From Marthasterias glacialis (Eukaryota > Echinodermata > Asteroidea > Forcipulatida > Asteriidae), in assembly GCA_911728455.2 (NCBI GenBank), contig OU452235.1, positions 5,766,430 through 5,830,429 of the forward strand: a DNA stretch of 64,000 nt, in the 5' to 3' direction. Made by a program: the position numbers and the translations under genes. The number at the start of each line of letters is the position of its first letter. The stretch's first letter is position 1. This document shows positions 1-13,000 of the stretch, one piece after another. The notes under the pieces are model-generated. The model was not told where the DNA came from. It did not search any database and saw only the letters and a list, made by a program, of their open reading frames with translations.

Positions 1-337
1 TGCTAACATCCCCCCCCGTCCCACACTTGGGGATTCCGAAATGCTTCGTGGAAAGTGAAAACAGAGTCATAGACACACCGTGCTCAAGATTGGCGGGTGA
101 TAACTCAAGATAGGGGGGGTTCCAGTAGGTGTTAAGTTACAACTCCTTACCACGCTGGGGAGATTTGGAAGGCTGGAATGACGGTAGACCAAAAGGCCAA
201 GGTATCCCCCTATGTATCCTCCAACCATCTGGTGTGTATTGGGCCAGTCTTGTAACACCTAAATATTGATGCGCTTGTTGAGGGGGGGTTATCACTAAAG
301 CGAGGGGGGGGGGATGTAGCGCTAACCAGGTTAAAAT

Positions 338-575
338 TACATAGAGCTGCTGAGGAATAGGTTAGGGTTAGGGTTAAGGTTCGGTTAAGCCGACAATAGT
401 GAATACTATCTGCTCAGCAGGATTGGTTTTTTTTGGCTAAGCAAAAATGAGCAGGATACCAGTGACAGAAAGCATACGTGGCATGGTACTTAGGCTGGTA
501 ACCTTATTAAGGTAAGCATAATTTTGTTGTGCTCAGCAACATTTTGTGCTTAAGCAGCTCTATGAAATTGGGCCC
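338..575 (-). mobile_element. MITE family A (GGGCCCAATTTCATAGAG ends), copy 1
   Basis: The right end is a good terminal repeat (AGCAGCTCTATGAAATTGGG then CCC at 575) and the left end a decayed one (CATAGAGCTGCTGAGG at about 340). The interior shares GCTAAGCAAAAATGAGCAGG, ATACCAGTGACAG and GGCTGGTAACC with other copies in the window. Non-coding and about 200-240 bp, so a MITE. Confidence 0.65.
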
Positions 576-588
576 TGGTCTCATACCA

Positions 589-781
589 GGGCCCAATTTC
601 ATAGAGCTGCTTAAGCACAAAAAGTTGCTAAGCACAAAACAATTTTGCTTACCAGACTAAGGTTACCAGCCAAAATACTATTCCACATGTACTGTCTGTG
701 ACTGGTTTCCCGCTGATTTTTACTAAGCTGAAAATTGTTACGGAAAATTTTCTGCGTAATCAGCTCTACGAAGTTGGGCCC
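589..781 (+). mobile_element. MITE family A, copy 2
   Basis: Begins GGGCCCAATTTCATAGAGCT and ends CAGCTCTACGAAGTTGGGCC C, an imperfect inverted pair. The interior (GTTACCAGCCAAAATAC, GTGACTGGTTTCC) is the reverse complement of copy 1. Copies 1 and 2 sit head to head across a 13-bp spacer (TGGTCTCATACCA) that is itself palindromic. Confidence 0.75.
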
Positions 782-874
782 AGCAATCCACAATGCAAGC
801 ACAGAGATTGAAACACACTTGCTATCACCGCATTCACTTTGTAGTTCAAAATGCAAATTTGACCTTTGACATAC

Positions 875-1000
875 CTCATAATCCACTCCCATCGTGTTAA
901 GAGCAACGTTGATTGTGTATGTTGAGGAATCGTGATGAGGTCTCAGGAGTGGCTGCTCGTCTGGTCTGTAACGCACCACAAAGTTCATGATGGCATTGGC
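875..1000 (-). CDS. PLOD: PLOD exon 18 (HxD iron site)
   Basis: Residues 647-688: [19 protein letters not shown] and [14 protein letters not shown] carries H668 and D670, two of the three iron ligands. Acceptor TTGCAG, donor GTATGT. In vertebrate PLODs the next segment begins GGGCRFLRY and carries the third His and the 2OG Arg; it is not found between here and base 1, so the last exon is outside the window. Confidence 0.96.
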
Positions 1001-4000
1001 CTGCAAACCAATGGAAAATTGACATTGATTGAAACATAAAGAGACTGAATGGAAGGTATATCTTTGTAATAATAATAGTAATAACTAGTTCTTATATAGC
1101 GCATTTCACAATAACGTCTTAGTGCCCTGGTCATTGGGCCAATAACATTCCTGTAATCTTTCTCAGCTCCCTGGGGAGTATACAGCCCCGAGCTGCCGTG
1201 GCGCTCCGAAGGCTTTTTCAAACCAGGAATGATGCACCAGCCAACCTTTGTTCCTGTTAATTGAACTCACTCACCTGGAACTTTCTTGAACTTTATTATT
1301 ATTATTAATTTCTGGTAATGAAACCAGGGATGCCTCAAAAGTGAACTTAATCACTGTTGCTCAAAAGCCTGAGGAAACCTGTAGCTAAGGATGCTTGCCA
1401 TCTGGACCGGAAACACCGGGGTAAACCCCTACTCTTTCATGATAGGTGTTCTGGGTTCTTTTACTTGCACTACCCATCCTAGTACACGGGACCTACGGCT
1501 TAAACGTCCCATCCGAAGGACAAAGCAATTATGGTAAAGTGTCTTGCTCAAGGACACAAGTGTCGCGACTGGCCAGGCTGGGATGGATTCGAACCCATAT
1601 TCTATAAACTACTGAACTTAAGTTCGGCGGACTAGACCACTTGTACCTAGCTTGTCCCCTTCATTGCATCGGATGAAAGCTCATGCAGTTATTTTTGTTT
1701 TACTATTAGTTAATCTTTAAGTGCCATCACTAAGTCTTCATATTTCAATAAGAAAAAGGGATCAACGCAGTGTTTCTGGCATGGAGGGCTGCAGATTGCG
1801 CCACATCACCCTGTAAGCCTTCACAATTTGTGATTATATATAAATGGGTCTCATAACTCAAACATAGCTCTGCATACCACAGGGACGACAGCCATTGCTG
1901 ACAAAAAGGTCCGCAACTAGGACCCAAATGTTACGGGAGATTTTGAAATTACGGCATTGTAACCTTTTGTTGACCACGTGGGTTACGGACTTCAAGGTGC
2001 TTTTGCGAACAGTGTATACAGTGCTAGGGGATGTAGATCAAAAAGAACGGCTTCTTCATAAACGACGGAAATAACAGCTGTCTTTTCACCGAGCGGATAT
2101 CAAGAAAGTCTGAATTTAGACAAAAGTCTGAAATTCTTCATCCCTGATACCCGAACATTTTGCGACACCATTCAAGTGTCTGCATTTTATATTATTATAA
2201 AATGTTAGTATAAAACCGAATGTGGTTGTTCAAGAAATGGTTGAAGAGTGAATTCAAAATAACTAACCCCCTCCCCCCCCTATCAAAATATCCACACTAT
2301 GAGGTGTCATCCAAAACAAAAATAGATTACACCTGATGGGTCAGCTAATGTATGCAAATTTTCAATTTCCCAAAACCGCCTCAAGTGTTAACAACTTTCT
2401 TATTCACGCTCGCCATCCAAGCTTAATATAATCATTGTGAGTCATTAGGTGAAGATTAGCTGGTTACCCTCACTGGGGACCATGGAGTTTGATTAGAAAA
2501 GTGGAATTGGTGACCTACTTTGTTTGCTTATTTTGTTTGGTCGTTCTTGCTGGCCTTGACAATCTTTCCTGGGAGCATTTGGGGGAGGAGGAAGGGGGGG
2601 GGGGAAGAGGGGGATGCAGAGGGGGAGTACACTTTCCTAAAATATAGGAACTATATGTACATATCAATGGGGAGACAGAACATTCATGAATTCAGCACCC
2701 AAACTGTGGAACTCTTTACCCATTAATATAAGTACGTCAAATAGCATGTCTGTTTTCAAGACTCAGTTGAAGACATAATTGTTCCAGGAAGCTTTCTACC
2801 AAGGCTTGAGGGTGGACATGCTGTTTCCCTATTTGCCTTTTGCTCATCTCACCCCATCTTACATTATGTATTTATTTGTGTTTAATGTACTCTGGTTTAT
2901 ATTTCTTTGGTGTTGATCCTAAGAGTGCCATGAATGCCTTTTTTGTTGGATACCGGCGCAATATAAGTTGCCATTATTATTATTATTATTATATTCAAAG
3001 GTAACAGATGGGTAAAGTTGTCAAGACATTGTGCACGTATATCAATGATCATGACCACATTATGTCGTTGTGTGCCCGGCAAAAGGGCGTAAGGCTTTAC
3101 GCCCTTTTGCCGGGAACATAAAGTAGTTTGTCCCAGTAACAAAAGGACTAAGCAACAAAACGGCCCCTGGCATGAAAAATATATCATTTTTGTTATTTTT
3201 TGTTGTTGCTACAATTACCCTGAAGACGTGGTCCACATTCCCCTAGCAGAATTTAACCTTTCTAGAATGTCTTTTGCATGGCAACATGTTTACCAAACTT
3301 TCCCGCTCATAGTTCTTGAAACACAAATTTTAACATAAATTGCTTACATCCTTTTGCCGGGCACACGACGATGTAACAAAACTGATGAAAAATACTTTGA
3401 ATGTAACATTGATACCTTACAAGTGTTGATCATCACAAAAACACCCCAAAAAAGTCCAAATGTGACGTCAGTGAGCAGGGTACTGATCCGAAAAAACTGA
3501 TGGTTTGTACAAAAAACCTGCATGAGCTTTTGTAGTCAGCAGGTAGTTCTTGCTCTGAAAGCTCAGGCAGGATTTTTTTTATTTTAGTCAGTCCTTAAGT
3601 GCTGCCACTGCCATTGGTTTTGGTTGTTTTTTTGTTGTCTAACAGACCTAACACGGTCATCTCTATCATTGACATACATGTGCCATGCCTCAGGGGGGGG
3701 GAGGGGAGGGGGGCAGCAGGGCCAAGACCAAAGTCACTGAAGGTCATGGCCCCTGTGACCTACAAGGTACAAGAAATTCCACTCTGTTATACCGACTTGA
3801 ATCACCTGGTATCGGTCAAAACTTATGAACCATGATTTCTTCTGCTGAATCACTGGGTGTATGTAAATCTACAAAATGTAAGAGTCTCTCAAAGACTTGA
3901 CTGGAAGGGTCCTTCCACACTGTGTTCCCTCAGGGGGAGAGGAAGGAATGGAGGGAAGGTTGGATGGGGGGGGGGGGAGGCTGAATAATCTGATCCGACG

Positions 4001-7000
4001 CAAAAGGAAACTGCTACAGTTACAGTCTAGAATCTCTTGTTTCATAATCGTCTGTGCCCTGGGGGGAAAGGAGAGAGGTACGGGGAGGGGAGGGGAGGGG
4101 GGCTGCTGATGTGAGACACCTGGGAAGTATACCTTAAACCGTATCTGAATTTATGGCTTCGGCAGTGACTATGGCCGGAAACACCAACAAGTCTTCCTCT
4201 TCAGTGTAGTGGTTGCAGTCACCAGCCATAGCCGATACCGAAGTCCCTTGATTTGGACGCAAAGCTAGTAAGTCTAAGGCCATGGCTGGGGCGACAGCTT
4301 GGTAACTGCAAATACCGAAGACGAACCCCAATTTGCTTCAAGCTGAACTGACCAATAGGTAAGCAAACTGTTTACCCAATACTTGACCATCCTGCATTTG
4401 GATTTGTTCAAAGAGTGAAAACAAAATTTGATGAACATTTGTTTTAAATGTTTTTTGACGCTGCCATTAATCGGTCTTAACCAGTTTACATCGGATACCA
4501 TGCGCCACAGCCCGACAAGGAGCATTTTTCACCATTGAGAAAATGGTGTGGACCATTCATTTACACTGGTCACTCATCAGTTAACACAGCAAACATTTTC
4601 TAAGCGGACATTCGCATGCAACTGACCCGTAGGGATTTTGGCCCATGGTCGGTCAGCGGAGTTCCGTGCGTGACATAGCGAGTGCAACTCTATGATACGC
4701 ACCAAATTTGTCCTCGGCAGATTACGGGTGATGTGATAACACGCTTTGTGGAATTTTGTCAATTTTGCCTCTATCATCAATTTGAATTGTTATACCATCT
4801 CGCTCAGTTTATCAGCCTGGAAGGGGGGGTGGGGGGAGTTGGGGGAACACCGGTTCCATCATTCTAATTAGATCTATCCTACATTCTTACCCTGGTGTCG
4901 TATCCCGGATAGACTTTTTCACTCACAGGTTTGATGAACTCTCTCAGGAAATACAAGAAGTGTTTCTCAAAGTCTATTTGCCTCATGTGGATGTCCCGGG
5001 TCGGGACGTTTTCATAACCGCCAGCTAATCTTGAATCCTAAAGAAGAAAAAAAAGAAGAAAAAAAAACAACAACGATTATCAGATAGTTCCTTTTTGGAA
5101 AACTACAGCAAAATTGAAAATCCAAAAAAACATCACTTGTTATTAATAGATGCACAACATAAATAATATCCCTTATTTGTAAAACTGGGCTACAGATCTT
5201 TGTCACTTGATTAGTGGAACTTACATCACGCGACATCTACTGTTACTCCCGTCGGCATCGGCGATCAAAAAGTCCTATTCGCCCATGGGGAATAGTATTT
5301 CCTATTTAACAGTTAGGATCAGCCTTGTTCCCAATGTTTTTTTAGCAGTAGAGCGCAGCTGCTAAAGCAAAGGAGCACCTGTGCAAAAGGTTGTAATATT
5401 ATCACACCCCGCGTTTGCCTTACTTTTTAGCTGTGCGTCCACTTTGCTTCAAGATAAATTTGTTATCACGCGCGCGTGAGGAGTGGTCTACGTTCTTTAG
5501 ATAGGGTTTTTTAGAATTTTTAGAGTGTGGGGTGGACGATGAACCGTGTCTATTTTAGTTTTGTGTGTATTAAGAAAAAAAAAAAAAAGTTAACAATTTT
5601 CAAGGGCTCCTTGTTTCGTATACTCACCTCATTTTTACCAGAGGACCACTGTCCAAAGAATTCCATTTCCTCAATCAGTTGCTCCGTAAACAAGTTGGTA
5701 AACATTGGAAATGTGTAGACGTCAGTACAAGCCTGTTAATATAAGCACAGAGAATCTGGAATAGTAACGGCAAAATCTAAAACGATAAAACGACCGCTCA
5801 GGTGATTCCCGAGTACCCAATGTCATTGAGCTGTTTAAACATTTCAAATCAGATCACATCTTTCCCCCCGCCAAGCTTTTCCCAACTGAATTAACGTGGA
5901 GGTTTAAACACGCCAGGAACAACTTCAGAGTGTCCTCTTTTGGTTGCAGTCAGTTGACCCACTGACGTATAAACACCCCCACACCCCCCCCCCCAATCCA
6001 TTGTGTAACGTACACAGTGCATGCACTCCCACAGTCACCCGTGGTATTTTGTGGAAAGAGCCAGTTGGGCAGGACAGTGGACTGATAGTATTAGGGTTCT
6101 AATGGGAGACATTTGGCTTCAATGGCGCAACTAAGGGGGGCGGGGCAATGTACCCCCCAACTGATGTCCGTGTCTGTGCCCCCCCCCCCCCCCCCCCCCC
6201 CATTTGAAATCTTGACTTTTATGAGCTTTTACGTAGTACTTTCAATGTTTTTAACAGTTCTTTTTTATTATTTACACGCAGAATGTATTTCGTTTTACCT
6301 CAACACGTGAGAAGAGTGCTGAAAAGGGGCTTTTTTAGGAAAAATGAAAACGGAAACTACAGTTTTAATTGGCCAAAAGTGCCCCCCTAGGAAAAAGGGT
6401 ACCCCCCCTTGTGCCCCCCCTCAAATTTTACCCTAGTTACGGTACTGTTTGGCTCTCGATTTTTGTGCACAAAGCATACCCAAAATCTGACTCACGGTGA
6501 CGTGCAATCACCAGAGTAGAAGAATGTCCAACTAACGTTCAAAGTAACTTTGGAAAGCAAGGTGTCAGCAGACTTACCAGGTAAACTTCCATTATTTGAA
6601 CAGTTCTGAGCATGCGCACATACCCGATAACTATGGATCTACCTGGCGAGTCTGCTGCCATCTAGCATCCTCAAAAGTCTCCCATTAACCAAGGAATAAA
6701 AATTCATTTATATAGTGCCATATCAAAATCTTGCTCTGAGGCGCTGAGGCACCCGCTGTAAAGTGAAACTTTCTAGTCGACTGCTTTTTGGAAAAATGGC
6801 CTCTCCTGAGTAAACTCTAGAGGGCGCACTACATATCAACTCGCTCGTACTAATAACTGTCCCATACTGTTCAGCTCATCCAATCAAAGCAAAAACATGA
6901 GCACGTCAGTGTACATGAACAGCTGGTAATGACATAGACCTGGCTGTTACAAACACAAACAGGTGTCGTGAGGATCCTCAGCCAGCTGTTCCATTAAACC

Positions 7001-10000
7001 CTCGCATCCAAACCCATCTATCACTCCAGATACACTTCGTGACAGTGACGGGGTTAACATCAACTGTCCCAATAGGCAGTGCAAGTCTCGTAAGTATTCA
7101 AACACTTTTTAGAACCTTGGGAGTGGGTGGGGGGGGGGTACATTCAATTAACAAGTGAAGGAAACATTACTGCGGGAGCCCCAGTATTTCCTTTTTGATT
7201 GTCCCTGATCAGCAGTTCGTCAGTCTTTTGTCCCACTGACTCATAACTGACAATCCGACGGCCGAGAAGATTTGCTGTCTGTCACGTCTTTTGAGAGCAC
7301 AATTCCCTAGCACGTTTCCTGACCATGTAGTAGGTGCTCAGCTTGGAAATTCGGTGATTTCTTTGTGAGTTTTGATAATATTGTGTCATCACCAAAGCAT
7401 ACCCTCCTATGCCAGAAAAAACCAATGATCCCTTAACCACTCAACGATGGATGACGCCTCATTACATTAGATTTTTCCAAAATGAATTACAGTGGTCCTT
7501 AATACACTTATTCGGAACAATTTGGGAACATCCCATTTTGGTTGCACGGACATTTCCATTGTGTGGCATGCACTCACCGTGCTACACTTGGTTTCCCCCG
7601 TACAAAGGGTACTGGAGTTCATGCTCCAAATCTCCCCTTTTTCCTGGGGTTATAGTGCTATTCTGATTCCAGACCTTCGTCCTTTTGTTGTACAAAGGAG
7701 GATTATGAGAGATCGATAGGCTGCCACCACTGTTTATCACTGTATACGGCATATGGTAGGTAAGTCTGAGATTCCAGCCTACCATGGCCGATTATAAGCC
7801 TTGTCTTACTGCCAAGGGTTGGTCGATTCACAGTGAAGACGTTCTATACTTTCTCAAGAAGCGCAAAAAATCCTGGTGTAATTTATGAGAACGTTTGTTG
7901 TCTTGACTTTGTTTAGTCACGGTTTTATTAAGACATCGACATTCTCAAAACAAACCATTCTGAAAATACAAAAAAAATAACACCGCGCAGAGGCACGGTA
8001 AAAATTCTTCAATACCGACGTAAAGTGGTTAACAAAGACTGTTTGGAAAACCTTGTGCCAGAGCCCAACTTATTAACTTATTGTTCTTCTTAATATTATT
8101 ATTTTCTAGTAATGAAACCAAGGATGCCTCAAAAGTGAACTAAATCACTGTAGCTCGGAAGCCCAAGGAATGATGCTTGCCATCTGGACCAAAAACACCA
8201 GGGTAAACCCCTACTCGTACATGGGACCTACGGCTTAATGTCCCATACGAAGGACAACGCAATTATGGTAAAGTGTCTTGCTCAAGGGCACAAGAGTCGC
8301 GACTGGCCAGGCCGGGATTCGAACCCACATTCTGTAAACTGCAGAACATAAGTTCGGTGTACTAGACCGCTCGGTCACGACACTCCAGTTTCATGACTCC
8401 GTTTATGGTAAGCAAATCTGGAGCATGTTGAATGGTTTTATTTCATGATTTCTGTTATTTGCTTTTAAATCTAAAAAAAGACAATAATAATAAAATGAGC
8501 CTGCAATTTGGGCGTAATGGCCTCAATACACCATCTTGTATATAGGGAGAACCCTGCTTATTCAACCGTGGAGCAATTCAACACAGTCATTCATCATCAC
8601 GCTATGGAAATGACAAATGACAAACCCTAATCCAACTCCACATTCTTTTGAAACAACTGCACTTTCTTTGCAAGGTCATTCGCTTCGGAGACGTTCCCTA
8701 ACCCCCATGAAAATTTCCTTTAATTTGAGAGTTCCTCGAGGGAATCGTCAGGGTACATGCCCCAGGTAAATTCCTGCCGGTGGTGGTCGTGTGAGTTTTG
8801 GATTCCAGCACCATGAGTAGATACATTGTACAGTTAAGTATGAATCTTCTGACGGAAACAACAGCAACCTGGCCATCAAGGGATATCCTTTTTGTAAACA
8901 GAAAATTGTTTCACACTACTGTCGGCTTTAATCGGTAGCTTTATGAAATTGGGCATGGAGGTTGCAATGCAAAAGATTGCCCCAAACCACGTGGGGTAGC
9001 AACACTGGGCCCAATTTCATGAAGATGCTTCAGCAGGCACTTGTGCTTAACACTTTTTCTGCTAAGCAAAAAACAAGCAGGATACCAGTTGCAAACGGTA
9101 CATAAAACACTGTAGTATTGATGGTAACCTTTTTCTGGTGAGCACAATTGTTTTGTTTTTTTTTGTTTAGCAAATTTTAAGTGCTTGAGCAGCTCTATGA
9201 AAATTGGGCCCAGGCTAGGGTCCCAGAGGAATTTAAACTGAGCATTCACTTGCGACTGAACGAGGAATTGTACCAGACATCATTCCATGTTTAACCCATT
9301 GGGGGTGGACTAAATGGACTTACCCATTACAAGCTTTAAGATCGGTAGGACTCACAACACCCTGTCTTAGCCCCCCATGAAAGGGGGGGGGGGTAATTGA
9401 GGTTATTTATACCCATATCCCTAGTAGAACCTGTTACCTACCAAGCCCCAAAGATTACCCCCAGTCTCCTTCGGTTAACTTCTCCCGCGATAATAAACCC
9501 AAACTGCTTGCAAAATCAATTTCAACTACAATTCCAACAGGGGGACGACGGAATAAACCGATCATCGGCCGGGATCACATCGAATTTCCCCCCCCCTTTC
9601 ACCCCCCCCGGTCCAGTTTCTAAACTCTGGAAGAAGGGGAGGAAAAGAAATTAGCGTGACACTAACACTTGTGATAACTACCTGCGAGTTGTGTGGTTGC
9701 CACAGGCTCACAAGAGTGTCTGCTCTGGTGCTATTTATGGAAGTGACGAATGATAACATAAAGCGAGTGCATTTAGGGGGGAAGAAAGAAAGCAGAGGCT
9801 TTTCTGTGGACAGCTTTCTGAAAGTTATTTCAAGCAGTTTATAAGATAACCAAACCACACAGGAGATTACATCATTGAAATTACGCAGCTTGGTAGAGCC
9901 GAGCACGCTCAGATATTGCATGAATAAATTTGAGATCAGTGATACTTTGTTGCATCAATGTTTCTGAGGGTTACTTCCTTGCAAGAAAAAAACAAACTCT

Positions 10001-13000
10001 TTTCCCTGTAATGAATGATAACCCTCCAGCACACTCGTCATTTAGTAACATTTCAAAATCCTCCTACTGTCTGACCATTCAACATCATGCTTCTGTGGTT
10101 TTGATTGATAGATAAACTGTACCAGCCCCGCACAATGACATCATGTGGTAAACACATCTATACAGTACAAAGTCAACCCTCTTACTATCTGACCATTCAA
10201 TATCATCCGCTCTAGTTTTGAATGATCAATAAACCATGCCAGCCTGCAATGTGATATCATTATGGTGAATGCATCCACACAGTACACAGTCAACCCTCCC
10301 ACTGTCTGACCATTCAATCTCATCACTCAGGTGTTAAATGATAGATAAATTATGCCAGCCTGCGATATGATATCAATGTGGCGAACACTACTTTGACAAT
10401 TTACTTAATAACACGTGGTTCTTTTTTAGCACACATATCCCAGTAGCTACAGTAGATCAAGGCGCTTTACAACAATATTATCTCCGCTCATCACGCATAC
10501 TTCAAACAATCCACTAATTTTCCTCAAACTCCCTGGGGAGTATACACTTACAACACACAAGCAGCTTAAATAGACCATTATCTCGCTGTGGTCAGCTGTG
10601 TCAGGTACCCTGCATACAACAGTGACAATGGCAGTTTTGATTCTCATATCAAGAAAGAAACCAGACTGTCTTTTCTTATCAACTTCAATTCGGTTACACT
10701 GGGTCAAACAGAACAAAAGCAAGACGGCCGCACCATGAAAAAGGTCTTATTAGCGCAAAAGGGATTAATCCAGCACATTACTATCTCAGCCCTCTCAGGT
10801 TCCCATTTTATACACCTGGGTAAAGAGAAGCAATTATGGTCAAGTGCCTTGCCTAAGGACATAAGTGTCCTTTGACCGCTGACCTTAAATGACCTACCTG
10901 TTCGACCTCAGTCTCTGGATCCAATGCTTCATAATACCCAGGATGAATGTACTTCCGCTCCCAATCCTTAAATTAAATGAAACCAAAATAATACGTAAGA
11001 AATAATTAGGGAATAACAGTGCGAGGACCCGGTCTTCACTGCTTGGTAATGACCGGGGTGGTGGCTGGCCGCTGTTAACGACCAAGCCGGAGGCGCGGTC
11101 GTTAACAGCGGCCAGCCACCACCCAAGGTCATTACCAACCAGTGAAGACCGGGTCCTCCCACTGTTATTCCCATTAATAAATACCTTTTTAACGAATTAA
11201 ACGGCTAAAATCGTCCATTTTGTAACTTTTCTTTCTCGGCTATACTTTCTTGTTTTGTTCGCCGGTCTTTATATCGCCGTTAATACACCCCCACGTGATC
11301 ACGTTTTGACCAATCAGAATCCACAAACTGTCCTAGGTATTTATTAAGAGGAGATAAAATAAGTCCAAATGAACTAATTTATAATAATGGCACACATGTT
11401 AACATTTGATGCTAATAATAATAATAATAATAATAATGGATAACATTTTTGGTTTAACAGTACACAGGTGTGGGATGAGCACTGCATATTTTTACAGGCA
11501 TACTACTTGGGAAACCGAGTACAGCTTGGAAAAATCGAGTACAGCTATAAAGAGAAATCAAGTTGCCAAGATGGACGTTATGACGCTGTGACGCTATGAC
11601 GTTTTCCTTACGGGGCTTCAGCGTGATGGTTGCTGATGCTGTTTTAGACTCGATTTCACCCAGAATCCTTTGCGTGTCGATCATTTCTGGTCATGCGTAC
11701 GGTGACAAGCCTATGGACTGTAAGCAAAAATGGTTTTGCCTTGCAGGTCTAAAACCAACCCATAGCAACCATGGTGTCTTGATAAGTTTTGATTCAAGTG
11801 AACATTTTTCCTTCCATAGATCTTATGCGTCTGACGTCATGAGTCCCATAGAGATATGTACAACAGCGCCCTCAATGAGGTCAAAACAGCCGTTCGTTTA
11901 CTGTACGAAAACGGCTGTGCATACCCTCTGTTAAAAGTGCAGTGACCCTTCAGAAGCAGAGTTCAGGGCCTCTTCCTGTCCAACCAAGTAAATGAAGCCC
12001 TGAATGCCCCTTACATGAAGCTTTATTATGAAGATAATATCTTCAATACCAATCACACACAGTACATATTATGTACTGTGTGTGATTGGTAATTGTGCTT
12101 GTGTAATTAACTCATTGCTGGTTTCTATGTAGGGAAGTTGTAAATTACACCCTATCAGAAGGGCCACAAAAGTTACTGTTAAATAGTTCGTCATTATTTG
12201 TCTACTCCATGTAATACCAGGAATGCAAACTGCAGTTTGTCAAAAAAGGAGAGATAAGTGGCAGGCACAACATGACTTATACTGGGGGGGGGGGGGTTAA
12301 TTCCCATGTGCTTACAAGGTCCCCCACAGGGAAGGAAAAGACATAAATCAATCAAATAAATAAACAAGGTCACCTAACAACCTTTTGGAAACATCAAAAC
12401 CTACACTACCCACTTGTAGCATGGTCATGATGGTGTCAGGCATTTCAAGTTAACAACAACCCACAAGTTTGGGTGTAATGATTCCGATGGCCAGCTTAAA
12501 TGACCCCAGCTTGAATGACCCCAGCTTGAATGATCTCACCTTAAATGGCCCCACCTCAGATGACCCCACCTAAGATGACCCTCCCTCAACTGACCCCACC
12601 GTGAATAATCCCACCTCGAACGACCCCACCTTGAATAATAACTCCACCTTGAATGACCCCAGCTTGAATGATCCCACCTTGAATGATCTCACCATGAATG
12701 ACCCCAGCTTGAATGACCCCACCTTGAATGATCTCACCTCAAATGGCCCCACCTCAGAAGACCCTACCTCAAATGACCCAACCCTGAATGATCCCACCAT
12801 GAATGATCCCACCATGAATGACCCCAGCTTGAATGACCCCACCTTGAATGATCTCACCTCAAATGGCCCCACCTCAGAAGACCCTACCTCAAATGACCCA
12901 ACCCTGAATGATCCCACCATGAATGATCCCACCATGAATGACCCCAGCTTGAATGACCCCACCTTGAATGATCTCACCTCAAATGGCCCCACCTCAGAAG

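Larger units (their letters stand above)
1..874. other. PLOD intron 18 (partial)
   Basis: No coding sequence recognised. The stretch holds G/C-homopolymer-rich repeat DNA at 1-325 (TGCTAACATCCCCCCCC at the left, its rough inverse at about 305-325), a short TTAGGG-like run at 358-381, and two back-to-back copies of the GGGCCCAATTTCATAGAG MITE. Confidence 0.6.

Noticed and set aside
358-381. Telomere repeat (TTAGGG) array
   Set aside because: Only two or three imperfect units within unrelated intron DNA; too short to call.
7409-7785. Overlapping open frames on both strands
   Set aside because: Short, overlapping, no similarity recognised and no splice-site support.
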